Origin: Ceratodon purpureus
Taxonomy: Eukaryota; Streptophyta; Bryopsida; Pseudoditrichales; Ditrichaceae
DNA length: 64,000 bases
Direction of reading: 5' to 3'
Assembly: GCA_014871385.1 (NCBI GenBank)
Contig: CM026428.1
Span: forward strand, 10,508,583-10,572,582
Shown: piece by piece, positions 1-9,232 of the stretch
Position numbering within the stretch: position 1 is the stretch's first letter
How the letters are laid out: the number at the start of each line of letters is the position of its first letter
Position numbers and translations under genes: made by a program
Notes under the pieces: generated by a model
The model's database searches: none
Told to the model about the DNA's origin: nothing
The model's input: only the letters and a program-made list of their open reading frames with translations

Positions 1-16
1 AAGGTAAAGGGGGCAT

Positions 17-487
17 ATGGATATACTCCATTCACGTTTAGAGATGGGAGTAAACTTGAGTAAATTCTTGTTCACAAATTTCAAAGGCTCACTTCATCAC
101 CTTAGGACTAATCATGAAAGCGATGGGCCTTCTTCCAATTTTTCCTATACTTCGGCAGATGTAGAAGGAGACGGCAAGTGGAAACCATGGAAGGCTAGTG
201 AGTCGGATACAAAACATTTCTCAGCAACAAAATGTTACTCAGATGCAAAATGCTCCTCGGATACAAAACATTTCTCAGCAACAAAATGTTACTCAGATGC
301 AAAATGCTCCTCGGATACAAATTTACAAAAATGTTTCTCGGCACAGCCTGAGGGGCATGAAAAGCCGCTCTCTTTCCACCGAAAAGGCCTGGGCAGCTGT
401 GTAGACATAGAAGCTCGTCGGAATCGCCCAAAAACTAGGCGGCATCGATCTTGGCACTCCGATGTCCTCTACTCTACCCGATCATGA
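17..487 (+). CDS. Doubtful 156-codon ORF containing a tandem repeat
   Basis: An open frame from an ATG at 17 to a stop at 487. It is rich in Ser, Lys, Cys and His, and its middle is an 18-residue unit (starting SDTKHFSATKCYSD) encoded by two identical 54-bp repeats. I recognise no domain and see no supporting splice sites or neighbours. It could be part of an exon of a gene lying left of the window, or chance. The repeat is the only firm observation. Confidence 0.2.
   Translation: MDILHSRLEMGVNLSKFLFTNFKGSLHHLRTNHESDGPSSNFSYTSADVEGDGKWKPWKASESDTKHFSATKCYSDAKCSSDTKHFSATKCYSDAKCSSDTNLQKCFSAQPEGHEKPLSFHRKGLGSCVDIEARRNRPKTRRHRSWHSDVLYSTRS
203..320. repeat. 54-bp tandem direct repeat, two copies plus a partial third
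   Basis: The unit beginning TCGGATACAAAACATTTCTC starts at 203 and again at 257 without visible change. A truncated third start (TCGGATACAA) is at 311. Because 54 is a multiple of three, the repeat keeps the overlapping frame open. Confidence 0.9.
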
Positions 488-1027
488 GATACTCGATGGA
501 CTGAGCAAAGAAGATGGCGATATGCCCAATGCCGAACTCTGAACTGTAGCCACAACCTGGAGGCACTAGAATCGGAACTAGAACTAAATTTGTAATCAGC
601 ATTTCCTAGGCCTGCATTGCCGGCATTCTAACTCATGCTCTCATTCGGAGGCTTCTCAGCTTTGACTTGTGTCATTAGAGTTGAGCTCTTGCAATAGGCT
701 CGTGTTGTTGCATCTGATTCAAAGATGATGATTTTAAGAAGAATGATGTCTAACTAGCTTGCAGGATCTCTAGTTGCAACTGCTTAATAGCAGTGGCTCT
801 ACCAGAAGCTCATTCAACACCTTTCGCGATGATCGACAACGTTCACCGGGGTGCCTGGGCGATGCAACCGGCTCCTACATGAACCTCGACTGAAAGTAGA
901 CGGAGTCGCTCAGAACAAGTTGTGTAGCGTTGTGGAATATTGGCGAACGACTTCGGGGCGATGTTTAAGGTGCAAGTTTCGAGTAGAGCAGTAAATGCGA
1001 GTCATTTGTGTAGATTTTGTCTACTTG
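488..1027. other. Gene-free stretch
   Basis: No open frame of note, no RNA gene and no clear repeat was seen here. It would be the 3' flank of the minus-strand membrane-protein gene that ends at 1028. Confidence 0.4.
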
Positions 1028-1876
1028 TCAGACTTTGCATTCTGCTCTGTGAGCCTCAACCGGGATAACTTGGGCCACACTGCCATGCTGCCCATGGTAT
1101 ACCACTGGGTTGGTGGCATCCATCACGGACTGAACCACCCATCTGCACACCCCAGAGCTCTGCACCCGAGGCCAGCCGCTAATTGTCACACAAAACTTAT
1201 GGATTCCAAGCATGCAAGGCGCCACCACCGCCACCGTGGCGAACGTCGCGAACCACCGAGGGTCCCCGCCCAGCGCGGAGAGCGGCACAATCATCCCGAA
1301 GATCCCCGCATACGGCAGCGAGACGCTGTAGAACAAGTCGTACGACCCCGCATCCTGCAAACTTGAGCTCGTAACCAGAACGAACAGGTAGATGAAGCAG
1401 CGGACCCACACGAAGGTGCTGACCCCGCACCACAGCAGCAGGAACTCGCGCTCGCGCTCGCCGGCAGGCGCGTCCAGGAGCCAAACCGCGCGGCAGACGT
1501 TGTAGACCGTGACCATCACGTAGACGGGCACGTTCAGGAGGCGCGTCCCGGGGATCTTACGCAGGAGCGGGAGGTTGGAGGCGCTGTGCAGGATGGTGGC
1601 GGCGGCGAGTGTAGTGGTGGCCCAAGCTGGTACGGTGGGAGTCCATTCCGCTTGCAGAGCGAGCCAGAGCGCGCTCCCGCCCCAGATAACAATGCTGCCG
1701 CATAGAACGTGGAACGCTATGACGATGATGCTGGTGGAATCAACGTGGTGGCGAGTGGCCGGGTAGGAGCCGGAGACGAATCTCTGAGCGGCGGCGAGGA
1801 AGACGTAGCTCACGTCCGCCGCGAAGACTGCCCACAGGAAGCTGGTAATGTCCATGATTGCCTCCTGGTGAGCCAT
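1028..1876 (-). CDS. Multi-pass membrane protein, family not recognised
   Basis: Single-exon frame of 282 aa; a second Met at residue 8 could also be the start. Hydrophobic segments lie at about residues 8-25, 47-71, 80-97, 113-135, 146-168, 183-203 and 205-228, giving about seven membrane spans. The C-terminal 50 residues are soluble and carry several Cys. The coding region is clearly more GC-rich than its flanks, as expected of a real gene, and the frame is long and unbroken. I find no signature motif of a named transporter or receptor family and give no function. Nothing nearby suggests an operating partner. Confidence 0.6.
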   Translation of the reverse strand: MAHQEAIMDITSFLWAVFAADVSYVFLAAAQRFVSGSYPATRHHVDSTSIIVIAFHVLCGSIVIWGGSALWLALQAEWTPTVPAWATTTLAAATILHSASNLPLLRKIPGTRLLNVPVYVMVTVYNVCRAVWLLDAPAGEREREFLLLWCGVSTFVWVRCFIYLFVLVTSSSLQDAGSYDLFYSVSLPYAGIFGMIVPLSALGGDPRWFATFATVAVVAPCMLGIHKFCVTISGWPRVQSSGVCRWVVQSVMDATNPVVYHGQHGSVAQVIPVEAHRAECKV

Positions 1877-2470
1877 CGCGCGCAGATTAACTTACTTCGA
1901 TTCCAATTCAACGACTATAGGGGCGTTCTCTACTTTCAAATGATACCTGGATGATATTCAGGTGCTGCCCGGGACGGTGTTCGAGATGGAACCGTAACTC
2001 ACTCAAGGACCATAGCGATTTCCGCTCACTCTGTGACAGTGTCGACAAGTACCACCACTCTTATGAGAATTCTGTAAGCAATGGCATGGTTTCGTCAATC
2101 GGCAGCAACACTTGCACAGGGTTGAGCAAGTTGATGATTATGGTAAGCAAGTTGGCCACAATTTAAGTCGACATACTGGACAGAGAAAGTGTTCTAGAGA
2201 TGAAGCAAGATCAATTTGTGCTCAATTTGGACTATTACCTGTCCGGAATAATATCATTGATACATTCTCTGCAACTGAGGGATTGTAATCATGGAGAGAA
2301 AAACTGGTAAGCTAGTTGCATAGTTTACTTGAAGCATGTGGAGCTGGTCATGCATATCGTCTTCTTCGAAAATGTCAGCGCCTTCTTTCCTCCAAGTGTC
2401 AGAGAATGTAAAAGAGACCACTTGCCCTTTGGAAACATACCATATTATTCTGTTTCTGTCAAGAAATGCT
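1877..2470. other. Gene-free stretch up to the copia insertion site
   Basis: Probable upstream region of the minus-strand membrane-protein gene, then ordinary intergenic DNA. It ends in ATGCT, the left copy of the copia target duplication (2466-2470). No supportable gene was seen. Confidence 0.4.
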
Positions 2471-2611
2471 TGTTGTCACAGAGAAAGTGGCTCTGAAGAG
2501 AGCTTGAGATTAAGAAGCAAGAGGTTATATACATGGTGTAGCCGGCGACTACATTAGGGTTAGAATAGGTTTACTAAATAAAGCTGACCTAATTATCCTA
2601 ATACTTTAACA
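2471..2611 (-). repeat. Copia 3' LTR (left copy)
   Basis: 141 bp from TGTTGTCACAG to CTTTAACA, matching the right copy at 7606-7746 except for one visible substitution. On the minus strand it is the 3' LTR, directly after the polypurine tract. Confidence 0.96.
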
Positions 2612-2620
2612 CCCCCTCTC
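2612..2620 (-). other. Polypurine tract of the copia element
   Basis: Read on the minus strand, GAGAGGGGG directly abuts the 3' LTR. This is the expected plus-strand priming site for reverse transcription. Confidence 0.85.
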
Positions 2621-2668
2621 AGACCGACGCTCGGTGTCGGGCTGGTTTTATCTTGCTTCGCAATTGGA

Positions 2669-3231
2669 ATGATGGCGACAAGCGAAGGGGACAGGAATCT
2701 TTGTCGGAGAAGTGAGCCCACGTGGTTGGATTACGTGGTGACGATCGCCTGGTCGGTTGTAGGATTGTTGCGGTGTGTTCTCGATGCGATCTTCAGTTGG
2801 CTCGAGGTGCGGTTAGCGGGGAGACGCAGACAGTTGTCGGTACGGAGTGTGGATGAGCAATTGCCGGTCGGTGACGCCGAGGTGAAGCACCTGCGAGGAG
2901 CTGCGGAGCCAGGTAAGGTTATTGGGTTTTCTAATTGTATGTAAGTAGTGTCACTGCTTGAAGGGTTTTAATAAGGTTTGTTCTATGTGTAGGGAGTACG
3001 GCATTACTGTCGCGGATTGTGAAGACCAAGGGAGGAGACGATCAACGGAGTTCAGCGGATCGAAAGGACTACCCTAGGGTTTCGAGTAAACTGTACGCGG
3101 TTTGCAAAGGGAGATGTACAGGGATTTTTCGCAGTTGGGAGAGTTGTAGAGCCCAGGTTGACAGGTACTGAGGAGCGGAGTTTCGTTCTTTCGGTACGAT
3201 TGTAGAAGCGCAGGAGTACTTGGCAGGTTAG
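2669..3231 (+). CDS. Antisense gene in copia: hydrophobic helix plus RNase H1 hybrid-binding (viroplasmin-like) domain, one in-frame stop
   Basis: Runs opposite to gag-pol inside the element. Exon 1 (2669-2912) starts ATGATG and encodes a hydrophobic helix (about residues 17-45) followed by an Arg-rich stretch. A GTAAGG donor at 2913 and a TAG acceptor ending at 2992 join it in phase to exon 2 (2993-3231). Exon 2 ends in a domain with the RNase H1 N-terminal (Cauli_VI) pattern: YAVCKGR, TGIF, SWESC, AQV, then GAEFRSFGTIVEAQEYL. A TGA at 3169-3171 interrupts it, but the same frame continues the domain to TAG at 3229-3231. That stop overlaps the gag-pol stop (3228-3230) on the other strand. The family binds RNA:DNA hybrids. 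The intron and antisense layout suggest a captured host exon pair or a long-standing accessory gene; this copy is probably broken. The gene model is my own reading. Confidence 0.72.
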
Positions 3232-6200
3232 GTTTTTGAGGAACCTGCTTTGAGAAAGGAGAGAGAGAATAGGTTTAGGCTATGTCGATGTTGCTCGAAT
3301 TTGATTCGGCCCAGGGGTTTTGTGAGAATATCCGCCGGTTGAAGTGCGGTACTAATAAATTTTAATTCGATTTCCCCCTCTGTAACGCGCTCTCGAATGA
3401 AGTGGTGGTGGATTTCGATATGCTTTGATCGGGCATGGAACACGGGGTTCTTGGCTAATTTGATCGCGCTCTGGTTGTCACAATGTATGCTAACTGCGGG
3501 TTCTAAGTCTGACTTAATTTGGCTTGTTTTGTGTCGAATTTGGACACTGGGATGCGGGAGAACTCGGAGCTCTGTCAGAAGGCGAGAGATCCATACCCCC
3601 TCTTGGACCCCGTCATTGAGGGCGCGGTACTCGGATTCTGTAGAAGACCGCGAGACCGTGAGCTGGCGTTTGCTCTGCCAGGAGACCGGGGAGCCTGCAA
3701 TCTGGAATAGGTACGCTCCCACACTCCTGCGTGTATCGGTGCAAGAGCCCCAATCGGCATCCGTGAATCCCGAAATGGAGAGAGGTTTGGCTTTGTGGTA
3801 GAGGATTCCGTGGTCAGGAGTAGTCTTGAGATACTGTAGAACGTGGATAGCGGAATCGAGGTGTTGCTGTTGAGGCTTGGCCATGAAGGAAGCTATTCGA
3901 TTTACGGCATAGGAAATGTCCGGGCGCGTGATGGTTAGGAAAATTAGTTTTCCAACTAACTGGGAGTAGTATGTAGAATCTACAGCGGGCGTCCCGGTTT
4001 CAGAGCTCAAGATCTGGCTAGCGGGTAGGGGAACCTTGGAGGGCTTAGAGTCAGCTGGAAGAAAATCGCGGAGAATTGACAAGGTATACTGAGTTTGGTG
4101 GAGTAGAATGCCGTCTGGTAAATATTCGAAGATGACCCCGAGGTACTTCTGTATCTTGCCCAAGTCAGTCATGTCGAACGTGGCTGTGAGGTATGACTTA
4201 ATCCAGTTTATCAGTGTGAGCGAACTACCTGTGATAAAAAGATCGTCCACGTAGAGCATCACTAACAAAATCTGATCGTCTTGATGCAGGTAGTACAGGT
4301 TGGGGTCGTATGAGCTGCGTATGAGATTCACCTGGCGGAGGGAGGAGTCAATTTTCTCGTACCAGGCACGGGGAGATTGCTTTAGTCCGTAGAGGGACTT
4401 GAGCAGGTGACAAACCTTGTGCTCGTGCCCAGGAGTTACAAAACCGGGAGGCTGGGACATGTAGACGTCCTCTTTGAGGACGCCATGGAGGAAAGCGGTG
4501 CGGACGTCCATATGATGGACGTCCCACTGATTCGCTGCTGCAAGTGCGACCGTGGCACGGATGGTCACCCATTTGATGACAGGTGCGAAGGTTTCCTGGT
4601 AATCTAAACCAGGTTTTTGCTGAAATCCCCGGGCTACCAGTCGTGCCTTGCGAATGGGCGGGAATCCAGGGGGGCCAGGCTTGGTTTTGTAAACCCATTT
4701 AGAGCTGATAGGTTTTATGCCTACCGGTAAGGTTTCCAATGTCCAGGTCTTGTTTTTGTGAATACTCTGCATTTCCTGTTCCATAGCTGCGGTCCAATTC
4801 GGGTCTTGGATGGCTTGTTGGAATGTGGGTTCTAAGTCATCATCTGGTTCTGTCTTGGTCGCAGGATGAGGTGAATTGAGGACGGGATAGCAGTCAGGCG
4901 AGTCCTGGGACAGATAAACGAAATAGTCTCCCAGCTTAATGCTGGGAGCTCGCGAGCGGGAGCTTCTGCGGAGGCCTGGTGGACTGGTCGTCAGTGTTTC
5001 TAACTGCCGCGGGTTGGATGGTTCAGGTGCGGAGGATAAAGGAAGAGCAGGAGAAGATGGAGGCGATATAGCAGGATAGTTGGCAACAGGTAACTCGGGT
5101 TGGGTGTTATCAGTGTCTGTGTCTGTTGTAGGTAGAGTAGGTTGAGTCTGGAGCTGTAGCGGGGAAAGGTTGATAGATTCTAACAGAGAAGTTGGTTTTG
5201 TAGGAGGAGGATCGAGAACAAAGAGAGACTCCTCGAACGTCACATCACGACTGAGAAGAACTTTTCGAGACAACGGGTCATAACAACGGTAAGCCTTTGC
5301 GGACTCATCGTATCCTACCAGTAGCGTAGCAACAGCTTTAGAATCCAGTTTGTTGCGTTTTTCCTTGGGAATATGACAAAAGGCAAGACATCCAATAACA
5401 CGGAAGTGGGAAATATCTGGTTTCTGACCTGTGAATGTTTCTTCAGGTGTCTTGCGGTTGAGAGCGCGACATGGCAGGCGGTTCTGGATGTGATTTATCG
5501 CACGCGCGACCTCGTCCCACAGAAAGCGTGGGATGCGGGTACCTGAAGCAACACTCCTTATACCCTCAAGAAGGTAACGATTTCTTCTCTCAGCTACCCC
5601 GTTTTGTTGTGGGGAATAGCGTGCGGTAAATTGATGATGGATGCCGTGTGAACTGCAGAACTGCTCGAAGTCAGAGGAGATGTATTCGCCCCCGCGATCA
5701 GAGCGAAGGCTCTGTATTTTTCTGGTAGGTGTCTCTACCAGATTTTTGAAGTGGATAAAGTAGCTGAGGGTTTGGGACTTAGCTTGTAGAAAATAAATCC
5801 ATGATTTTCTGGAAAAATCATCAATGAATGTTAAGATGTACCGACAATTCTTGAGGGTGGGTGTTGATAGAGGGCCACAAAGGTCGCTATGCACGAGCTG
5901 GAGTGGAGCAGCGGAGAATGAGGTGCGTGATTTGGGAAAGGGCTGCCGGTGCGATTTCCCAAATATGCAGCTAGTGCAAGGGCGTTTGAGGTACGGTAAT
6001 CTTGGTATACCATTGACAAGGCCCTGGTTAGATAAGTGATAAAGACTTTGTCGATTAACATGGGCCAGGCGTTGATGCCAGAGGTTGATAGTTTCGACAG
6101 AAACTTTCGGTTGGATGCTAACAGTAAGCATTGTGGGTTGTGGCAGGACCGGTTTGGCAGAGAGGCGATACAGTTTTGTGCGAGAGTCACGGTAAGCCTC

Positions 6201-7541
6201 AAGGAACACCCTGTTTGGATTCTTAGTGTCATAGATGAGACACTGGTTTGAGTTAAACACAATCGTGTGCCCTAGATCAGCGAATCTTCCCACAGATAAG
6301 AGATTTGTTTTTATGCCAGGAACATAGAGAACGTCTTTCACAATCTTTACTTCATGAGTGGAAAAATCAATGTTTCCTTTGTGTGATACAGGAAGGACCT
6401 GACCTGCGGCTGTCCGAATGCAGGTAATTGAGGAATGAGACTTATCCGTAAGCATGTGGGAATTGCCGGTAACGTGGGAGCTCGCTCCTGAGTCAAGGAA
6501 CCAGGGCTCCTCATCGACCGTGAACGCCGACATGCAAGCATTTAAGGCTGCTTGCGTGTCCTCGCAGTCGGAGTCGTCACTAGGTAAGGCATCAATCGAG
6601 ACATAGGATGTAGAGTGACTTGAGGATGTCGAGTTGTTGGTTTTGAACTTCGAGAGTTGAATCTGTAGGTCGCGGATCTGCCGTTCGAGCTTAGTGGCCT
6701 CACAGTCTGCTTCGGTATGTGTGGTGCTTCCACAGCGTTTGCAGGTACGGTGAGACTGAAAGCTGCGGCCACGCCCTCGTCCTCTTCGACCAGAACGTCC
6801 GCCGCGGGAGGAAGGGTGTCGATACTGCCCGGGAGAGTGCTGCGTGTACAGTACGTCGTCGGACTCTCTTCTCTCAACGATGCGGCTGCTCTCTTCGTGG
6901 AGCAGTGACCCCTGAAGTTCGGCGAAGGTGGGGCTGCGTTCTCGACCCTGCTGGATAGCCTTGAAAGTGTTCCAACTCCTCGGTAAGCTGGATAAGACTT
7001 GGTCTACCAAGTCTTCGTCTGGGATAGATACCCCCAAACTTGCTAGCTGTGTGACTATAGCATTTACATCTTGTAAATGCGAGTCTAAGGTTTTCCCTTC
7101 TAGCATGCGTAATGAATACAGTCGCTCTTTCAATGCTAAACGACGTGATGGTGACTGGACATCATACATAGTGCGTAGCTTGTTCCAGATCTCTAACGGG
7201 TCTGTTAAATGCAAAATGTGGAGAATGATATGATCCTTAACTGTGGAGATGATAATTCTGCAGGCCTTGATCTTGCGTTCTGCTTCATCGGAAGGAGGAG
7301 ATGCAGGTGTGTTGGCAGCTGGTGCAGCTGGTGCGGATGAAGTCACTCTAGTGTTGGAGGTGTCGGTTGCTGCAGAATTCGCGCTAGAGCTGCTTGCTGA
7401 ATGGGCGCTCACAGGTACCTTGATATAGCGCCATAAACTTTCCTGCATCAATATCATCTTAGTACGGTAGCTCCATAGAAGGTAGTTACCCTGTCCCTCT
7501 AGCTTCGTAGAGTCTGACATATCTCTGAGAGAAGAATCCAT
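3228..7541 (-). CDS. Copia gag-pol polyprotein
   Basis: Single frame of 1,437 aa from the first ATG at 7541; the frame is open upstream to 7586 but without ATG. Residue positions below count from that upstream point, so subtract 15 for the ATG. In order: UBN2-type gag (about 20-235); CCHC knuckle CKRCGSTTHTEADC (about 282-295); protease DSGA (365); GAG_pre-integrase His-His-Cys-Cys zinc region (about 503-541); integrase with D in HSDLCGP, D in RSDRGGEY and E in GVAERRN; reverse transcriptase (about 930-1180) with YVDD near 1112; RNase H with DADWG (about 1276), TESEY and the conserved HCDNQSAI and KHIEIHHHF motifs. The integrase-before-RT order is diagnostic of copia. No stops or frameshifts were found. 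Confidence 0.97.
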   Translation of the reverse strand: MDSSLRDMSDSTKLEGQGNYLLWSYRTKMILMQESLWRYIKVPVSAHSASSSSANSAATDTSNTRVTSSAPAAPAANTPASPPSDEAERKIKACRIIISTVKDHIILHILHLTDPLEIWNKLRTMYDVQSPSRRLALKERLYSLRMLEGKTLDSHLQDVNAIVTQLASLGVSIPDEDLVDQVLSSLPRSWNTFKAIQQGRERSPTFAELQGSLLHEESSRIVERRESDDVLYTQHSPGQYRHPSSRGGRSGRRGRGRGRSFQSHRTCKRCGSTTHTEADCEATKLERQIRDLQIQLSKFKTNNSTSSSHSTSYVSIDALPSDDSDCEDTQAALNACMSAFTVDEEPWFLDSGASSHVTGNSHMLTDKSHSSITCIRTAAGQVLPVSHKGNIDFSTHEVKIVKDVLYVPGIKTNLLSVGRFADLGHTIVFNSNQCLIYDTKNPNRVFLEAYRDSRTKLYRLSAKPVLPQPTMLTVSIQPKVSVETINLWHQRLAHVNRQSLYHLSNQGLVNGIPRLPYLKRPCTSCIFGKSHRQPFPKSRTSFSAAPLQLVHSDLCGPLSTPTLKNCRYILTFIDDFSRKSWIYFLQAKSQTLSYFIHFKNLVETPTRKIQSLRSDRGGEYISSDFEQFCSSHGIHHQFTARYSPQQNGVAERRNRYLLEGIRSVASGTRIPRFLWDEVARAINHIQNRLPCRALNRKTPEETFTGQKPDISHFRVIGCLAFCHIPKEKRNKLDSKAVATLLVGYDESAKAYRCYDPLSRKVLLSRDVTFEESLFVLDPPPTKPTSLLESINLSPLQLQTQPTLPTTDTDTDNTQPELPVANYPAISPPSSPALPLSSAPEPSNPRQLETLTTSPPGLRRSSRSRAPSIKLGDYFVYLSQDSPDCYPVLNSPHPATKTEPDDDLEPTFQQAIQDPNWTAAMEQEMQSIHKNKTWTLETLPVGIKPISSKWVYKTKPGPPGFPPIRKARLVARGFQQKPGLDYQETFAPVIKWVTIRATVALAAANQWDVHHMDVRTAFLHGVLKEDVYMSQPPGFVTPGHEHKVCHLLKSLYGLKQSPRAWYEKIDSSLRQVNLIRSSYDPNLYYLHQDDQILLVMLYVDDLFITGSSLTLINWIKSYLTATFDMTDLGKIQKYLGVIFEYLPDGILLHQTQYTLSILRDFLPADSKPSKVPLPASQILSSETGTPAVDSTYYSQLVGKLIFLTITRPDISYAVNRIASFMAKPQQQHLDSAIHVLQYLKTTPDHGILYHKAKPLSISGFTDADWGSCTDTRRSVGAYLFQIAGSPVSWQSKRQLTVSRSSTESEYRALNDGVQEGVWISRLLTELRVLPHPSVQIRHKTSQIKSDLEPAVSIHCDNQSAIKLAKNPVFHARSKHIEIHHHFIRERVTEGEIELKFISTALQPADILTKPLGRIKFEQHRHSLNLFSLSFLKAGSSKT

Positions 7542-7593
7542 TCTCGAGAGTTTGGAAGAGAGTCTAACTTTCGAATCTGTTTTCAACAGGTTC

Positions 7594-7605
7594 GCTCTGA
7601 TACCA
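7594..7605 (-). other. Primer-binding site (initiator Met tRNA)
   Basis: Minus strand TGGTATCAGAGC, complementary to the 3' end of plant tRNA-iMet and typical of plant copia elements. It touches the 5' LTR with no spacer. Confidence 0.93.
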
Positions 7606-7746
7606 TGTTGTCACAGAGAAAGTGGCTCTGAAGAGAGCTTGAGATTAAGAAGCAAGAGGTTATATACATGGTGTAGCCGGCAACTACATTAGGGTTAGAA
7701 TAGGTTTACTAAATAAAGCTGACCTAATTATCCTAATACTTTAACA
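7606..7746 (-). repeat. Copia 5' LTR (right copy)
   Basis: 141-bp partner of 2471-2611, followed by the right ATGCT target duplication at 7747-7751. As the 5' LTR it should carry the promoter for the genomic transcript, although I see no convincing TATA box in so short a repeat. Confidence 0.96.
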
Positions 7747-7751
7747 ATGCT

Positions 7752-8203
7752 TGTAGCGTGGAAACGGTCCTTGTGTTGACAAACTTGTGGAAGAAAGGGC
7801 AAACTTGTGGAAGAACGGGCAAACTTGTGGAAGAACGGGAAGGTGGTGCGATGCGGCTCCGAGCGAAGTCTGTCAGGGGCAGGGTGATCGAAGCGTGCCA
7901 ATGTGCACACATTGCGTAAACCACCGATCGGATCCTCTTGCTCAATGAGAAATCGATCAAGGTAGTTTTCCCGGACGTCGGTGGACGCGATCCCGATCTA
8001 GGAGGCCATTGATTACTGTGGAGGAAGTTTTAGGGTTTCTCCAATCCCCGTCCCTCTCTTTGTTTTAGGTTCCGTGGATTTCTTTGTAGTTCCGTGTGGT
8101 AGACGTACCTTGTTAGGCAGGACGAGGTGAGTGTTTTCGCGGGTGCCACGAAAACCTGCGTCTGAAATCTGATTTATGGTTTAAGGTTTGGTGATTGCTT
8201 CAG
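7752..8203. other. Gene-free stretch with a short direct repeat
   Basis: Contains near-identical copies of AACTTGTGGAAGAA (about 7780-7840, three copies about 20 bp apart). Otherwise no gene or RNA was recognised. Confidence 0.4.
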
Positions 8204-8922
8204 GCATACATCCTCAATTGAAACTTAATTTGACCACTAGTTCTAAATCATGAAAATGAACTTTTCCAAAGTCTTAATTTCTTCATGTGGTTCCTTCTAT
8301 TGTCTTTAGAGGATGTTTTTTTCAATTTAAAAAACAATGTTCGGTGAAAAAAAACGCTCAAAAAGTACCGCAGAAGTGACCCTCTTAAAAAGCATCCTTG
8401 CGGTACTTTTGGAACCCTAAACCAATTAATGAGTATATGAATTGACTATTTTAGAATACCTCTTAAACATACAGAGGGCATCACTTAATTAAAAGTGATT
8501 TTTTGATAGTTTTTGATTCTTTTATAGCCACTTTTTCAAATGACTGCATTCACTTTGCTTGAATTAAAAGCCCCCATACAATAACTTTAAAGTGTCTACT
8601 TTGCACAGAACTTTTCCAAGTTGTAGAAAAACAAGTTGAAAATCCATATTAGCAAAAATAATTGACTTCAATTTGTTCTTTCCATCACTTTTGTACACAT
8701 TTTGTAAAAGGGTTGAAACTAGCAAATAGCTAAGCATTATTTTGGTCCACTTTATTGTGCTTTTTCCCTTATAACATCTTGGGAAATGACTAAAATGCTC
8801 AAAAACTACACCGAAATGCTCAAAATCACCTTTGAGCTTTGAAAAACAGCACACTTTAGATTCACTTCTTAATAATTACATGTTGCACTTTGTGGTCTAC
8901 TTTATTATGCTCTCCCCCACTT
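8204..8922. mobile_element. Truncated or rearranged copy of MITE-like family A
   Basis: 8204-8500 matches 9398-9690 with few differences (starts CATCCTCAATTGAAACT). The copy runs to an end reading TTGGTCCACTTTATTGTGCT at 8743-8762. It is followed at once by 8788-8922, an inverted copy of the other family end (GACTAAAATGCTCAAAAACT to TATGCTCTCCCCC). So one body with a missing left end is joined to a second end in opposite orientation. It has no coding capacity. Confidence 0.7.
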
Positions 8923-9232
8923 TTGTTTAAGAACTAGAGGAGGTTGAGTGGTAGATACAGGCAATGAAAACCTCCATGTTTCATACTTAAGTCCGCACCT
9001 AGGAGATTCCAAAAACTTGGCCTACGTGGGAACCCTTGGCTTCATCTTGGCCGATGTGAAGGCCATCTTGAACCCAATTCAGTAACCACTTCTTGAGAGA
9101 AGTTGTATTTTTATTTTGAAAGTGATAAAGAAGAGGCCTTCAACAGCCACTTAATATCATCAGCCATATTGGTTGCCCTCCATGGCCTTGAACTTCAATT
9201 GATTCATTCCCCATTTTAAATTTTTTCTTTCT

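Larger units (their letters stand above)
2471..7746 (-). mobile_element. Complete Ty1/copia LTR retrotransposon (minus strand)
   Basis: 5,276-bp element bounded by two 141-bp LTRs starting TGTTG and ending AACA, flanked by the 5-bp duplication ATGCT (2466-2470 and 7747-7751). The order on the minus strand is LTR, tRNA-iMet primer-binding site, one gag-pol frame, about 600 bp of extra DNA holding an antisense gene, polypurine tract, LTR. The two LTRs differ at one position I can see (G/A, at about 2547 versus 7682), so the insertion is recent. The gag-pol frame is intact, so the copy may be active or very recently active. The LTRs are short for the superfamily. Confidence 0.97.

Noticed and set aside
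2669..3231. Integrated caulimovirus fragment, because of the viroplasmin-like domain
   Set aside because: No other caulimovirus region (movement, capsid, RT) lies nearby. The domain also occurs in cellular RNase H1, and the piece lies wholly within a copia element with perfect LTRs and TSD.
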